This document shows, piece after piece, positions 1-12,466 of a DNA stretch of 64,000 nt. The stretch comes from Dipetalonema caudispina. Taxonomy: Eukaryota; Nematoda; Chromadorea; Rhabditida; Onchocercidae. The stretch is taken from assembly GCA_013365325.1 (NCBI GenBank), contig JABVXV010000067.1:1-64000 (forward strand), written 5' to 3'. The position numbers and the translations under genes are program-made. The notes below the pieces were generated by a model. The model searched no databases and was not told the DNA's origin. It was given only the letters and a program-made list of their open reading frames with translations. Position 1 is the stretch's first letter. Each line of letters begins with the position of its first letter.

Positions 1-481
1 TTTGCAATCTGCTCCGTTCATACTCATTTAACTTGTTTAGACTGAAGTAAATATTTTCTGGTGAAGAAAAGTTTTGAAAATAAGAATTTCGTTCGGATTT
101 GAATACCGCTCGTTTTATTGTATACCTTTAAACGGTACCAGAAACTATTCTACGCCGTGTTAAATCTAAAACCTTTGCTAAAAAACAGAAAAAACTAATT
201 AGAGGCAAATGAGATTGCCAACACGCGTGACAAAGGATATTGCGTAAGATATCAATCGAAAACCGTTTGATTCCTTTATTGTCTATTTTTCTCAGATACG
301 TTTGACTTTACATATTTGCTTCTCAGTGTATGTTTTTCCTATTTTAGATTTTTATTTTTCAGTATTTTTTTTTGTCTCTGTTTCGTGTTTGAATTTTTCA
401 TATGGGCCCATCTGAAAAAGGCAAGTTTATAAATTTTTTTAAAAAACATAGGGCGATGTGTCGATTAAATTGGTTTCTCCG
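1..481. other. AT-rich sequence downstream of the leftmost gene
   Basis: No gene is seen here. On the minus strand this is the 3' flank of the unidentified gene ending at 482. Several TTTATT strings (AATAAA on the minus strand) are present, for example near 113, 261 and 347, and could serve as its polyadenylation signal, but none can be singled out. Confidence 0.4.
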
Positions 482-900
482 TCATACGTGAGACTGGAAC
501 GTCGTATAAAAAACTGACTGTTGGGTAGCAATACAAGCCATGATGCTACTGATTCCCTGATGAATCCATCGCTCAAATAGTTGAATTCCAGCCTCCCTTG
601 ATATTGGTATATTTAACTTTTTACCGTCATAATATTGCGCCCCAGGCATTGTTTCTCGCGTGTATTGAATGGAGCTTGAAACCGATCCAACAGTGGTGCC
701 TAAATATGTGAACGGACAAAGTGGAAATATCATAACCGCAACGTATGTTTATTTGTCAATGAAATAGACGTTACAAGTATAAATTATTTAAGCAATCTTC
801 AACTTACAAGCCAACCATACCACAGCCAATATAGTCGCCTGTTGCTTGTAATTTCTCATTGAATGATATGTGGAGAGCTGCGACTCTAAAAGGCGATGAC
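482..900 (-). CDS. Unidentified protein, last two exons
   Basis: Two exons on the minus strand join in phase: 900-808 (after TTTTGCAG, ending before GTAAGT) and 699-482 (after TATTTAG, ending in a stop). The intron is 108 bases. Together they encode about 103 residues: a polar stretch, a hydrophobic run around QQATILAVVWLACTTVG that could be a membrane helix, then a polar region, and a C-terminus near ISSIMACIATQQSVFY that is mildly hydrophobic. I do not recognise the family. The first exon needs two bases to complete a codon, so more coding exons must lie at higher coordinates, but none could be chosen with confidence; an acceptor near 1142 opens only a short frame. The paired splice sites and matching phase make a real gene more likely than chance. 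Confidence 0.45.
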
Positions 901-3900
901 CTGCAAAATTAAACAACTTTACTATTCAACGTGCACTATTAGAAATTACAATTCGGAATCGTCAGGATTTAATTTTAAGATAGATTACAATCGCTCGAAT
1001 AGCATACTTAAATTTCAATGACAGTATGATGGGCAAAAAGCTTTTTGAAATTGCAAACTTGAAGAAGCGTATGTCTTTCAAATCAGTATCTGTAGTAATT
1101 AGCTACAACGGATCTTTCTTCAGTTATCATGCGAAGCTGAAATAAATTGTTTTTATAACGGGTTTATTGGATTATTTTACTTAAAAAATTGATTTATTTA
1201 GCGGATTTGAAAGATTCAACCGTTCGAGAATCTTTTAAAATGTTTTTTATTTTATATCAAATGAATATGACAATATGCTAACAAATGTGAAAGACGTAAC
1301 TATCACATTATTCTCCACTAAAGGCTTATCACTCCCGCGAGCATATTCTTTTGTCCATAAAGGTACGTTTCCGAAGCAGATTCTGAAGTGTATTTCTTCT
1401 GAGATGAAGGACTGAATTCTAATCAGGTCGAAGTTGGTTCTTAAAAGAACTACATTAAACTCGTCTTTTTCCCAATCTTCTCTAAAGAAAGGAACTTTTT
1501 TTGAAACGAATTTATCAACAATAGACGTTTCATTAATACTCTCCGAATTTCAGTTAATAACATTTCATTTGGCTGTCACCTCTTGTTACAGTTTTGATTA
1601 CAATTAGGGCAGCAATGAAAAAATGGCACTTTATCATGGCTAAATTACAAAAAAAAGAATGTATCGAAGAAAATTAGTTCAGAAATTTAATAATGTACTG
1701 CAATTCATCTAATTTCTTATTTTCCTTTTTAGGTAATTTTCCATCAAAGGATTAAATAAAACATTCCCACTCAAAAATACTTACATTTCTTATTTTCTTT
1801 TTTGAACAATTCAATTTTTCAACTATGACAAATGTTTCGTTCATTTTCGGGTTTTGTTTATTTATTAGTTGGTGCCTATTTGTCCAATCAACTTTCCATA
1901 TCTGTTGACAGACTATTTTCAATTTTCACGAAATTTTACGTTCAGGCATATTTCGACTTCACTGAAGCTTCTCCTGCCGTTAGCATCCTTTTAGCGGTGC
2001 ATGTCTTGTTACGATTAATATTCAATTCTTTAGTTTTTAAATTTCTACTGTTTCCTAACCAGTTTATATCTCTGCCTACCTCTTTCTATCCTCTCTTCAC
2101 CTTCTCTTCCTCATTGTCACCCTGTTCTATTTCCTTCCTCTTTATGCTAAATTCATCGTGATAATTTAAAATACCTGTCTGTTAGTCATTTGAGAAGAAT
2201 TGAAATGACCAGTCCTCGAAATTGAAATTTTGTTCTTGTGCTTGGAAGATTACATTAGTTCCATCGCTTTTCTCATGTAAGTACCATATAAAAGAGTAAA
2301 ATTACCATTCTGTCTCATACTGGTCAACTTACAAATAGTCAGCGACAGGTGTGCCAGGTAATGAGAAAATCCGAGAATGTATAGATATAGTGTGAGGTTA
2401 AAAGTTATGAAACAAGCCGAGTTTGAGTGAGAAAGTGTCCTCCTCCTGCTACTAATCGTTAAAAATTTCTGCCTTCATAGGAATGTTGTGAAAGAGTTTT
2501 CTTGTGGTTAGGTTAAGGAAAAGAAATCTTCCTTTTTTTTTGATTGTGTGTCGAAGACAAACATTTGAATAAAGGATTTATTGAATAACAGAAGAATTAA
2601 TATCAGTAGATGCTACAGTAGGCTTGAAGAGTTGACTTATTCAGAAATAAATTCTTATGGAAAGGAATTTTTTATTCCTTCTACTTATATAAATGTATAT
2701 ATGTGGAGTAAGAGTGGTTTATAATAAACATATGTTACAATCTTAATTACAAACAATTATTAAATGATTTATTACAATAAGGGAGTGTCACAACCTTAAA
2801 CATAGATTGGAAATAAGTTGAAAGATTTATTATCTTAGATACTATAATATTTGCTAAAATTTATATGTAAAGTTTTTACGTATTTTATGGTAAAATTATT
2901 CCGAAAGAATGATTGAAAAATATATGAGTACTGGGACTGAAACAACGCTTAGGTGCATAAATCGAAGTATGCAATAAGCGCTTTTTGACATATTTCAAAT
3001 CATGATTAATATGACAGGCATTTAGAATGATCTGACAACATGTGAAAGGAAAAAATAGAGCACAGTGTTATCTTTAAAGTATAAATCTTAGCCATTAAAT
3101 ACACTTGCTATCAAGAGGTCATTAACGTAACTTCCTTTGGATGTTTATTTCGATTGATTGATGCTCTCATATATCAGTTTTCATTTTTAACTTGAAATTT
3201 AGTTTGTGATTAGTAAAGCTGAATCAAGTGATATAAATTAATATTGGAATAATGCAGTACCAGCTATCACTACATGCTTTATTGGAAGTGAAAGTAAACT
3301 TCAAACAAAGGGTTACTATGGTGTATTTATCCGATATCAGTGAAGCTGTGGTAACGATCAAAATTGTACTTAGCAGCAAATAGTATCGTTTGGACTTGCA
3401 TGTTTCCGAGTGAAAGCATGAATTCACTCTTTTCACATCCGACATCGCAAGTTCTAATGGAAGATTTTGAAACTGTGCTGATTCTTATATCCTAGTCACA
3501 AACTAAGTAATCAATGAGATAATATTTCTTCTCCACTCTTTCTTTCATTGTTATCATTTATTATCATCATTATCATTATCGTCGCTATAATTAATTAATT
3601 AATCATAACAGTGATAATGCAATAATAATCCTTAAAAATTAGATAGCAACCCTTCTCGTTTCAGTGTTAATGTAAATTTTATTTTTTCCATATTTTTTTG
3701 GAAAATTTTGACCTATAATCATAAACACAATCATAAACATATCGCTTCCAAATTCGATGGTAACAAATTTAAAAAACTGAAATATTGACCTGTTTTCTAT
3801 AATCATTATATACTCTATCCATCAGCAATTCCGAAATTATTCTTCTCTTATGATAATTAATTCTTACTATTAAGATCGTAGTCAGTGGGATTGTTCTTGG

Positions 3901-6900
3901 TTTAGATCATTGTTTTGATTTAGACGATTCACTGCGTAGTGTTTCAATGACGTGAAAACTTGTCGAATGAGTTACGTTAAATTATTGAAGGCTCCTATTA
4001 CTACTATTCGGTAAACTCTTCCATTTATTTTGAACGGTTTAATAGGAAAAGAGAGATTTGAATGAGATTCATATCATTAATTAAGCATACAAATGGGTTT
4101 CCCTAAATATCGCGTAGACAAATATGAGCTTGCCAAATGAAACCCATTCCTTCTTAAAATCTTCATTTCCAGTTTTCCAGAAACTCGACAGAAGTCATTT
4201 ATGTAACTTATATTAATTTGGAAGTCTGTGGTGAAGAAATATCTTTTAAGCTGGCAGTATGTCCAAAGAGAGAATCCTTACTTTAAATTTTATTAAAAAG
4301 TTGTAAAAATTGACTTCACTACAAATCGGGAGACTGACAAACATCTGCTACCATTACAATTTCTTAAACAATGCTTGATGAAAGCAGAAGTACTCATCCA
4401 GAAGTAATACTTTACATAATTGACACTCATATTCCGGCGACCACACTTTTTCATGATTTCATATAACATCACCAAAATTAACTTAATTTAAATTGTAATG
4501 TTATTTAATGATGTCTTAGAATGGATGACAGCTGCCATTTTCTTTAAAAAAAAAAATTATGCTTCTATGATAATGAAAACATTTCGAAAAATTTTCCAAG
4601 TTTTTGTAAGTTTTTAAGGATAAAGTGAAAGAGAAATTCCAAGACATAAGTTTGTAGCTGCTGCCAAAAACTCCAAATAAATCAAATTAAATTGCCCTAA
4701 GAAGGCAGGCAACTTTTAAATTTCGAAATTGCGAGTAAGATTGCTAAAAGTTCTTAAGTAAATTTTCAAATATTTTGTTGTAATAATTGTATATTATAAA
4801 TTACATTGGAATACTGTTACAAATAAAAAATAAATCGAGCACACTTTACACAGTCCAGAAGGGAAACCGAAAAACTTAACATCAATGGAAGATTGACCGA
4901 TTAACCTAAAGTAAATCGAATCTGATTAAAATAAATTATGACTTAACAAAATCACACTAAAATGAGTGAACTTATCTGTATAAGTTTACCCTTTGTTTAA
5001 AAAACTGTTGGATTTATTGGTGGTTTTAAATCTGTATTACTTCAAATTTCTTGCAAAAATCTGAAGAAAATAAATCGGTCCGACATCAATGCGATATCGT
5101 GTTTCTGAATTGATTGCTAAAACGGGAACATTTTCAAAGTGCCATATGCTCAGTTATTTCGATTTCGTTCAATTTTTATATCTTTGTTGCTTTGATCCAT
5201 TTGATTTTTTAAAGTGAATTTTAAAGTTAGTAATCACAATTGAAGTGAATAAAGAGTTTTTAATTTGACAAATAAATGTAATGACGAAAAGAAGCCGAAA
5301 ATGGTTTCACGAAGATACGAGTTTCACGAGCGAAAATGTCATGTATGATAAATTGAAATTTGCAGACAATGTTAGCAAAGTATATATTAATCAGTTATGA
5401 TACTGAAATCTTAATGATTTCATTTTGAAGATGAAAAATTGAATTTCGTTTCAACTACATGAGACATATTCATTTAAATAAATATTGCGTGTCCATTCAA
5501 AGTACAACATTTCATCCTCCCAGGCACGGATGAGACAGAAAGTGTCTGTTGGAATTTTGAGGTCAGAAGAGCAATAGTCAGAAGGTTGCACTTCATGAAC
5601 TGATTATTTTATCGCATCGTCCTCACTGTCACTTTAAGTTCCCTCCATTTTCATTGACACGAGAAAGGTCCCTTCATAATGGAGAACTTATAGATCTGAA
5701 AATTTTTCATGATATCATTAGGATCCAATGCTGAATTCATCAGTGAGAATCTATTCTGTAGTAATTCATTCGAAACTATCCTATAACAACTTAATTAGGA
5801 ATCAACTCATTATTGCTCAAAGTGCAATCGGTTTCCATCTGTTATAACTTCTATTTTTCAAAATTCCCCAGAATCATAATTTTATAGAACATTCAATTTG
5901 AGCAAAACAATCAATAAGGAAAATAATATCTTCTTATTTATTGTTAATTCGTATTATGAGTCAAAAAACTTTTAAAATATGCGTATGTTGCAGAATTAAA
6001 AAACTTTAGAATTAATGAAGATTAAAATAATGTCATGGCATTTCAACGTCGTTATTTCAAATGTTATATTCTTCTGCTACAAAAATCCTACATAATACAT
6101 GCTGCCATGCTTGAAAAATGCTACTTTTTCACTTCGTTGAATGTTAAAACGAAATTTTATTTTATAAAATTTGAACAAATAACAAAAAATTTAACAAATA
6201 CACCGAACATTTCATTATGGTTGATAATAATAATTTCGACTAATTCGTTGCCATTAGTTTTATTGATTCAAACTTTTTGATTTCGTCTTAAATAAAACCG
6301 TACTTCTAAAACAATAATAACCATACGAAGCAGTAATGCTCTGTAACATTTAGTACAATATACACCGAACGATCAATCAACTAGAATAAGGTTGTCAGCG
6401 GTTTGGAAAGTGTTTTTATTTTATAAATAAATACAAATGAGGATGAACAAATATACAGATGGATAAATTAGTAAATAAAATAGAAAGATAAATAGAAATT
6501 ACAGTAAGTGAAAATTAATAAACAGTGGAATAAAAATGTTTCAAGTGACAGTTAATAAACACTTATCATTTTTGGTATCTCTGTAATGTTTGGTTCAATT
6601 GATGCAGTAAACATTAACATCTTAAAAGCTTTGTATCATGTTGAAATTTCGCCATGATCAGCGTGTAGCATGTAGTTCACGGATAGAAAAGATACTGTAA
6701 TGAATGTCGATATAGTTCAGTTTTCATAGGAGAAAATATATGAGGGTGATCAAACGGCTTCATCCAATAAGTATTTGTAATATCAAAAAACATCAGCAAC
6801 CAATTCTGCTTGATTAAATTGAAGTAAACAGCTGAAAAGCATTCGGAGCAAGTTTCCTCTACACCATATCACATAAGTCATAAATTATATTTGTATCTGA

Positions 6901-7871
6901 ATGATAATATTTCGTTCAAATTCTAAGTTTTCAACAACACTGCAAAGATCAACAGTATCATTAAAACTTTTAATAAAATGCTGTTGGTGTTGCGAGCAAA
7001 CTATCCTAATTTCTGTCAATACTAACCAACCATTAATCCAACTCCGAATTTCTGTTGCTGAAAGCTCAGAAGCTAAGTTGCCTGTCTTTTTGCGAAACCG
7101 AATATTTCATCATTACCTGTTCTGCTACTTATCGTAATCTTGCTGTACACGATTATGATCATTTCTGCAATGCTACATTTAATTTCTTCCACTGATAACT
7201 GATTACACTTTGTTCTTATCGTCACGTTTTCAACACAATAAAATTAAAAATGTGATGTTTATTCTTTTTATTCCTTACTCCATTTTCAGTTTTAAATTAA
7301 CTTTAATTAATAAAATATAGGTTCACATTCGAGAAATTAATTACGAATGAAGAAAAATGAAGAAAGAAACGAAACGATTTTTGATATCATGACAATTTAA
7401 ATGTATACAAGATACGAATTCCTAGATGTTTAGAGATACGTAGAGAAATTATGTGTGTATATGGCCATTTATATCAAGCTATGAAAGCAAACTGAACATA
7501 CAACCATGAGCCAAAAATGAAAGTTTGAAGAAAAAAATAAGCAAAAGGTAAAATGCCCGGTTATTTACATGTCGAAAAAGTGCGCCAATGAAGATTAATG
7601 TTTAGCTGTGAGAAAGAGAGAGAAAGGGAGAGAGAGAGTATGATAAGAAGAGCTTTATGTTATATCCGTTGCTTGAAATTTAATTATTTTGAATCTTATG
7701 AATGGCCTGAGAAGAAGAATTGCAAATGAGTTAAGACGAAAGACCGCGTTTATTCCATGTTTTTCAATTTTGTTTGATTTGTAATAGCAGAGAGAGAGTG
7801 GGGTATCTTTGGATTTGTTGCGGGTTTCATTATCTAGATCAATTTAATTTGAAGTCTAACCTAGAATTGTG
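901..7871. other. Long AT-rich stretch without a supported gene
   Basis: About 7 kb with no coding exon I can support. Open frames at 1832-2161, 3224-3445, 4293-4475, 6035-6280 and 6901-7137 are low-complexity, lack a clear link to splice sites and resemble no family. Upstream exons of the gene ending at 482 may be hidden in the first part. A purine-rich GA tract lies at about 7612-7640, and the 5' flank of the COMMD10-like gene occupies the last few hundred bases. Confidence 0.5.
7612..7640. repeat. GA-rich microsatellite
   Basis: Imperfect GAGAGAAAGG/GAGAGAGA purine tract about 230 bases upstream of the COMMD10-like start codon. It may be promoter-proximal, but no function is implied by the sequence alone. 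Confidence 0.6.
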
Positions 7872-9694
7872 ATGTCCTCCGAAACAATGAAACTTCTACC
7901 GGTTGGATCTAAAGGAATAGTTGAAAAAATCATTGAATTGGGTCCAACGAAATTCATACAAATTTCACAACATATATTGGAAAGAATGCCGGATAGCGTT
8001 GATCTCGCAGATGTGTTAGATACAGAAGAACAGGAAAGATTATTTGGAAATTTGCAAGCTGATCCTGCATCGAAACTTGCTGTTTTGGTAAGTTCTTGAC
8101 TTTTCAGAATTGAAATTTTGATGAGATTATCCATTTTCATGAAGAGAATTCGGTTATCGATATCTTAATTTTTACGAATTCAATAGAGAGAGACTGCTAT
8201 TAAATTTTCTTTAGAACTTTATTGATAAAGCTCGGAATAAGTAGTAAGTCTTTCACAAATTCAGTTTGTACTGTTTTTTTTTTTCTTTCTTTTTTTTTTT
8301 CAGTGTTTTTGAAGTATTCTTTACCAATTTGGAAATATCCCTTACCAACCACTTCAGTTCATCATTTTCCTATTTTTAATTTTTGGAAATTTCCCCCAGG
8401 TTTTTTTAATTTTTCAGCGTTTAATAATCCTCCTGAATATTTTTATTGCTATTACTTATTGACGAAGCTAACATGTGGCACTGAATTATTTTAATGGAAG
8501 GAAATTTTCGTGTTATACATAAGATGGTTTTATAAATTGTATTACGAAGAAGAAAGGAAAAGGAGAGTGGTAAAGCAGTTCACAGTTCTTCAATTTTCAG
8601 TTAACCATAAGCGAATTATGGAAAAATATCGCGTATTGTCAGCCTAAATTGCAGCCATTGCTTGAAAGTTTGAAGGAAGTGAGTTTTGTTCTATAAAATT
8701 CCTTGCATATTTTTCCTTTCACATCCTAAATTTAATAGAACGCTCTACAGCATTTCTGAACTGGACGACAATAGGTTTCATTTATTATTCAACAGCTATG
8801 GCACTTCAATATTTCCAGGTTGGATTTGATGCTGAAATGAGAAGTGCAATCGTTAAAGTCTGGTCGGAAAATGGCTGGACAGTTTCAGATCGGTTGCGTA
8901 ATATTTCGTTTTCTGGACGTGCCAATGTGAGAGATGTCGGATGGGCGTTGCGTATAAATGTTGCAAGGTAATAATGGGTCGTTTTTTGAACGTTTAAACT
9001 ATTCGAATCTGTTTTGCTTCTCCAATTTACGAAGTAATCAAATTATTCAACTATCGTAGTTGTCGAGTAACTCAATCTGTTAATTACTACTTGAACATTA
9101 TTCAGGACCAAGTAAATAAAATGCAACATAAATTTTCCGTAGTATTGACCTGATGCTAACAGATACCTCCCATCCCTTATGTTCATAATTTGAACATTTG
9201 TCTCTCATAAAGAATGAAATAAAATCAAACTAATATTGATTCTTTTAGATGAGATTTGAAACATAGGGCACGAAAATTCATTCTTATTGGTTAATCCAGT
9301 CATTTTTCATGAAAAAACTTCTCAAAGTGAAACAGAGTAACATTTAAATGGTCTGAAAATTTTCTGGCTGTTAGCAGTTGCTTACCTTAACTCTGAGCAT
9401 GTTGTGATGATGTCCCAAGACGCTGTAATTTTTTTTTTTATAAACACAATGATGAATAAGGTTTTTTCTATAAAGGAATCACTACTGAAATGTGTGCCTC
9501 TTCGAAGTCATTCATATTTGTATTTATTCTTTTTTAGTAGCGACAATTCAACGATGCGTGCTGCAGAAGCAATTCTGCAGTTTGATACAGACCGGGGCCT
9601 AAAAGTTGTCGAGCTAAGCAAAAGCAAACTTATCGAATTTTATATAATGCTGCGGGAGGTGCAAAGGAATTTGGATGTTTTGCTTGAAAGGTAG
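7872..9694 (+). CDS. commd10: COMM domain-containing protein 10-like
   Basis: Four exons: 7872-8087, 8601-8678, 8819-8967 and 9538-9694, all GT-AG and in phase, giving about 199 residues, close to the roughly 200 of COMMD10. COMMD proteins assemble in the Commander complex with CCDC22 and CCDC93, which recycles endosomal membrane cargo; this is family knowledge. Residues 1-98 form the variable helical N-terminal domain. The C-terminal COMM domain (about 125-199) is recognised from the DVGWALRINVA strand, the basic LSKSKLIEFYIML helix and the closing VQRNLDVLLER. ATG 7872 is chosen because it follows a TAG acceptor by seven bases, as in a trans-spliced start. The exon 4 acceptor may be three bases later, changing one residue. 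AATAAA at 9996 and 10014 could end the transcript. Assignment to COMMD10 rather than another COMMD is moderately sure. Confidence 0.85.
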
Positions 9695-10312
9695 TAAATA
9701 TAGTCGTTTGTGGTATTCTTGTTCATTTACCAAATTTTCACTTGATTTCTCTAATAGCAATGGTTAAGGATCCTTCACCAAATCTTTACAGATCAAAGTG
9801 GGTTAAATTAAGTAAATTTGAATTTATCCATAGATTTCTCCGATAGGAGAATATCTCAGTGATTAGTTTTCTGAAATGGAATTTTGGATTTATTATTTGT
9901 CTTTTTATTGCTATTAATATTGCCACAATCATATCACTGTTTTTGCTGTCGCTACTATATGTTAATGATACTGTAGTCCAAGGTCTAAGGACAACAATAA
10001 ATGGGGTTATGGTAATAAAAGATTATGTTACCCAAGTTCTTTTGGTTCATGGGTTTCGATCTTAATAATGTCTTAAGCAATGAACTATCATTAATGATTT
10101 TTGATTTATAAAGATTTCATCTTTGCTTACTCTAAGTCTTTTTACACTTCTTGATGTAGGATATAGAAAACTTCCGTTTAATATATAGAAAACTTCCGTT
10201 TAATTTAAATCATGGCGGTAAAGCGATGAAACTAACTTTTCTAAATGAAGTTGCATTTCGGGTAGTCCAAGGCATTTGAGATTGCTTTATCACAAAACAA
10301 CAGTAAAAGGAA
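9695..10312. other. 3' flank of the COMMD10-like gene
   Basis: AT-rich sequence with candidate AATAAA polyadenylation signals at 9996-10001 and 10014-10019. A 68-codon hydrophobic frame at 9859-10065 starts with GTG and overlaps the likely 3' untranslated region, so I do not call it a gene. Confidence 0.5.
10161..10204. repeat. 22-bp perfect tandem duplication
   Basis: The unit ATATAGAAAACTTCCGTTTA plus AT occurs twice back to back (10161-10182 and 10183-10204). The two copies are identical, which suggests a recent slippage or duplication event. Confidence 0.85.
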
Positions 10313-10564
10313 ATGAAAGTGGTGGAAAGCATTGAAACTGCACATACCAACATTCAAAGTTTCAGAGCTATTTCTCCAAAATCCAGCAAATTTAATCAGT
10401 CTGCACCGAAAAGTAGTGAAAGGAGTACTGTAATACGAAACGGGATGTTTGATATCAATAGAGTAATGAAATGTCGGCAGATTTTGAAGTGTTGCAGGGA
10501 ACTGCCATCCAAGTTCGAAGTTCCAAACTTCCCAAACACTTCGTTTAGCAAGTGCAGCTCATGA
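10313..10564 (+). CDS. Hypothetical 83-codon open frame
   Basis: An ATG-initiated frame of 83 codons, noticeably less AT-rich than its flanks, encoding a serine- and lysine-rich polar protein with a cysteine-bearing C-terminal third. It has no domain I recognise. It could be a small gene, an exon of the gene whose 3' end may lie at 11888-12466, or a chance frame. The base composition is the only support. Confidence 0.22.
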   Translation: MKVVESIETAHTNIQSFRAISPKSSKFNQSAPKSSERSTVIRNGMFDINRVMKCRQILKCCRELPSKFEVPNFPNTSFSKCSS

Positions 10565-11173
10565 AAACACAACTTGTTTGGTTTATCGTAAATGAATTAG
10601 TTGCAAGATTATTTCAGGCATTCACTGGAAACACAACCTGCAAAGCACTATAAAATAATTTGAAAAAGACACTGTTACAATGTATGACAGTGCTTCAGTG
10701 GCAACTTAAGAAATCAATTTATTTCATAAGTCCAAGCTTGAAATTTAATACTGCAGTTGAAGGGATGACTTTATCACTTTATTTCATGCAGTGAAGAGAA
10801 TTAAACTCAGAGCAAAAAAATTAGTAGGAGCTGAATTACTCTTTCTAAGAAGCCTAGACTCTACTTGTTTCATAAATTTTAGCATAACCACGAAGATTAA
10901 ATTCTTTGTTCAAATGTTCTGGAATCACTTAACTAACGGTTTCCACCAAAGCATTTAATTAAAGGCAAAAACAAACGACCAAACAGTTTCTTTAAACGAA
11001 CACAAAACAACAGGAAAAATCTTTGTTGCATTCTGCAGGCCTTTACGAAAAACAAGTAAGAAAACACTGCCTAGGAGTAAAAATTCTTTCAGGAAAAAAC
11101 TATCGAGGGAAAAGCGACTTGAAAAATTTCCATACTTTTTATCATAATTGTTTGATTTCGTTAAGGTAATTCA

Positions 11174-11217
11174 TGTATATGCGGATACTGTTCGCTTCGC
11201 GGACAATTGCATATACA
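11174..11217. other. Compact perfect-stem hairpin
   Basis: TGTATATGC (11174-11182) pairs with GCATATACA (11209-11217) over nine bases; TGTTCGC (11189-11195) pairs with GCGGACA (11199-11205) allowing one G-U pair. The two stems are separated by an asymmetric internal loop (6 and 3 bases), and the apical loop is only TTC. The whole is about 44 bases, shorter than a typical microRNA precursor. It may be a small structured RNA or only a DNA inverted repeat. Confidence 0.5.
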
Positions 11218-11887
11218 ATATTTAAATAGAAGACTTATTCAACTTGCAAAACGACCATTCAGAAACATAGCACTTTAGGCTTGCAATAATGCAAACTTTT
11301 GCAATAAGAGAAAGAACTAAGCTGTTTTAGTTAATACATTCAACAGTTTTGTTGAGGCCTTGGCATCAACGACCCCTACGTAATATATTCATAATCGAGA
11401 TATTCTTCTGCATACGTATTTTTCATTGACAGGCAAATAGAAAAGGAAAGAGTGACATTCAAAATAATATTCAATTTGTGACATCCATCCGAAACAGTAA
11501 CGACTTGATAACATTCAAAATTTTTTTTACGAAATTTTGTGAACTTTTGAGAAGCTTCATGTTGAAATTTTCGAAAAGATTGAAAAGATTTCATTTTTTT
11601 AAAGATTTCGTTAAATTCCATCGGAAAGGGTCGTTAAAGTCATCAGAAGACAAAGGACAAGCCTATCAGGCTAGCACTTCCAAGAATACATTTGTGATTA
11701 TTACTATCCAGCATAAAGACAAAAGTGAGTGGAAAGATTGCAAAGGATCATAGAAAAACGGGAAGTTGAGCGTGAAAGGGTAAAAAAAGTTCGAAGGGAT
11801 TAACGAAAGAAATTTCGTCATTTATTGAAATAGCAACAATTGTTCAAAAATGATTAAAGTAGAAGACATGAAAAAAAGCATATGCAG

Positions 11888-12466
11888 AGATGAAAGGATG
11901 TCCAAATTATGTGAAACCCCGACTTGGAATACATCAATGGAATCAATCAGCAATTAAGGCACCACGTAACGCTGTGGATCGTTGTGGCGAAGACCAGAAG
12001 TAATAAATAGCACATTTGTGATATGACACCTCTTACAATAATACTGTGTTCGGCAAAAAAAAAAAGGATGAATTTCTGGAAAAGATTATCGGTTATTCAA
12101 ATTATTGAAAAAGCTAGATAATGTAGCGCTTCATGATAAGCTTACGTATGTCAAGAAGTGTTTTTGTATTAAAAATGATGCACGTCAACTTTATGGTTGA
12201 TAATCACTTCCAGATACTTATATTCAGGTGTATTCAAAAAGTCGGATGTATCTCAGAATTTTCATATTTGCTTAAATTAAAAAACCAAATTTTCGAAGTT
12301 CAAATTCAAAAAATGTATTGAGCAAATTCTGTTAGAAGCTATGTACTTTAGAATAAAATCTATATTAACCTATTCAAGTTTATTTTATTTTTATAGAAAA
12401 GCAAAAATGGAATGTCCCAAATGCGATGCTCTTTACCATTTACTCAGTGATAATGAGCACTGCTAA
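11888..12466 (+). CDS. Possible 3' exons of an unidentified Cys/His-rich protein
   Basis: Exon 11888-11999 follows TATGCAG and ends before GTAATA; exon 12397-12466 follows TTTTATAG and ends in TAA. Their phases match (AA plus A). Together they encode about 59 residues ending in MECPKCDALYHLLSDNEHC. The C-x2-C-x4-H-x6-H-C spacing looks like a small zinc-binding tail, but I recognise no family. The upstream exon must end in phase 1 and was not found; a lysine/glutamate-rich segment at about 11755-11805 is one candidate but its phase does not fit simply. It may be a relic gene. No AATAAA follows closely. Confidence 0.35.

Noticed and set aside
1832..2161. 109-codon open frame with hydrophobic residues
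   Set aside because: Composition follows the AT-rich background, there is no splice context and no family resemblance.
7856..8140. Minus-strand open frame opposite the first COMMD10 exon
   Set aside because: It is the antisense shadow of the real coding exon.
9859..10065. Hydrophobic 68-codon frame
   Set aside because: GTG start, within the probable 3' untranslated region of COMMD10, and containing likely polyadenylation signals.
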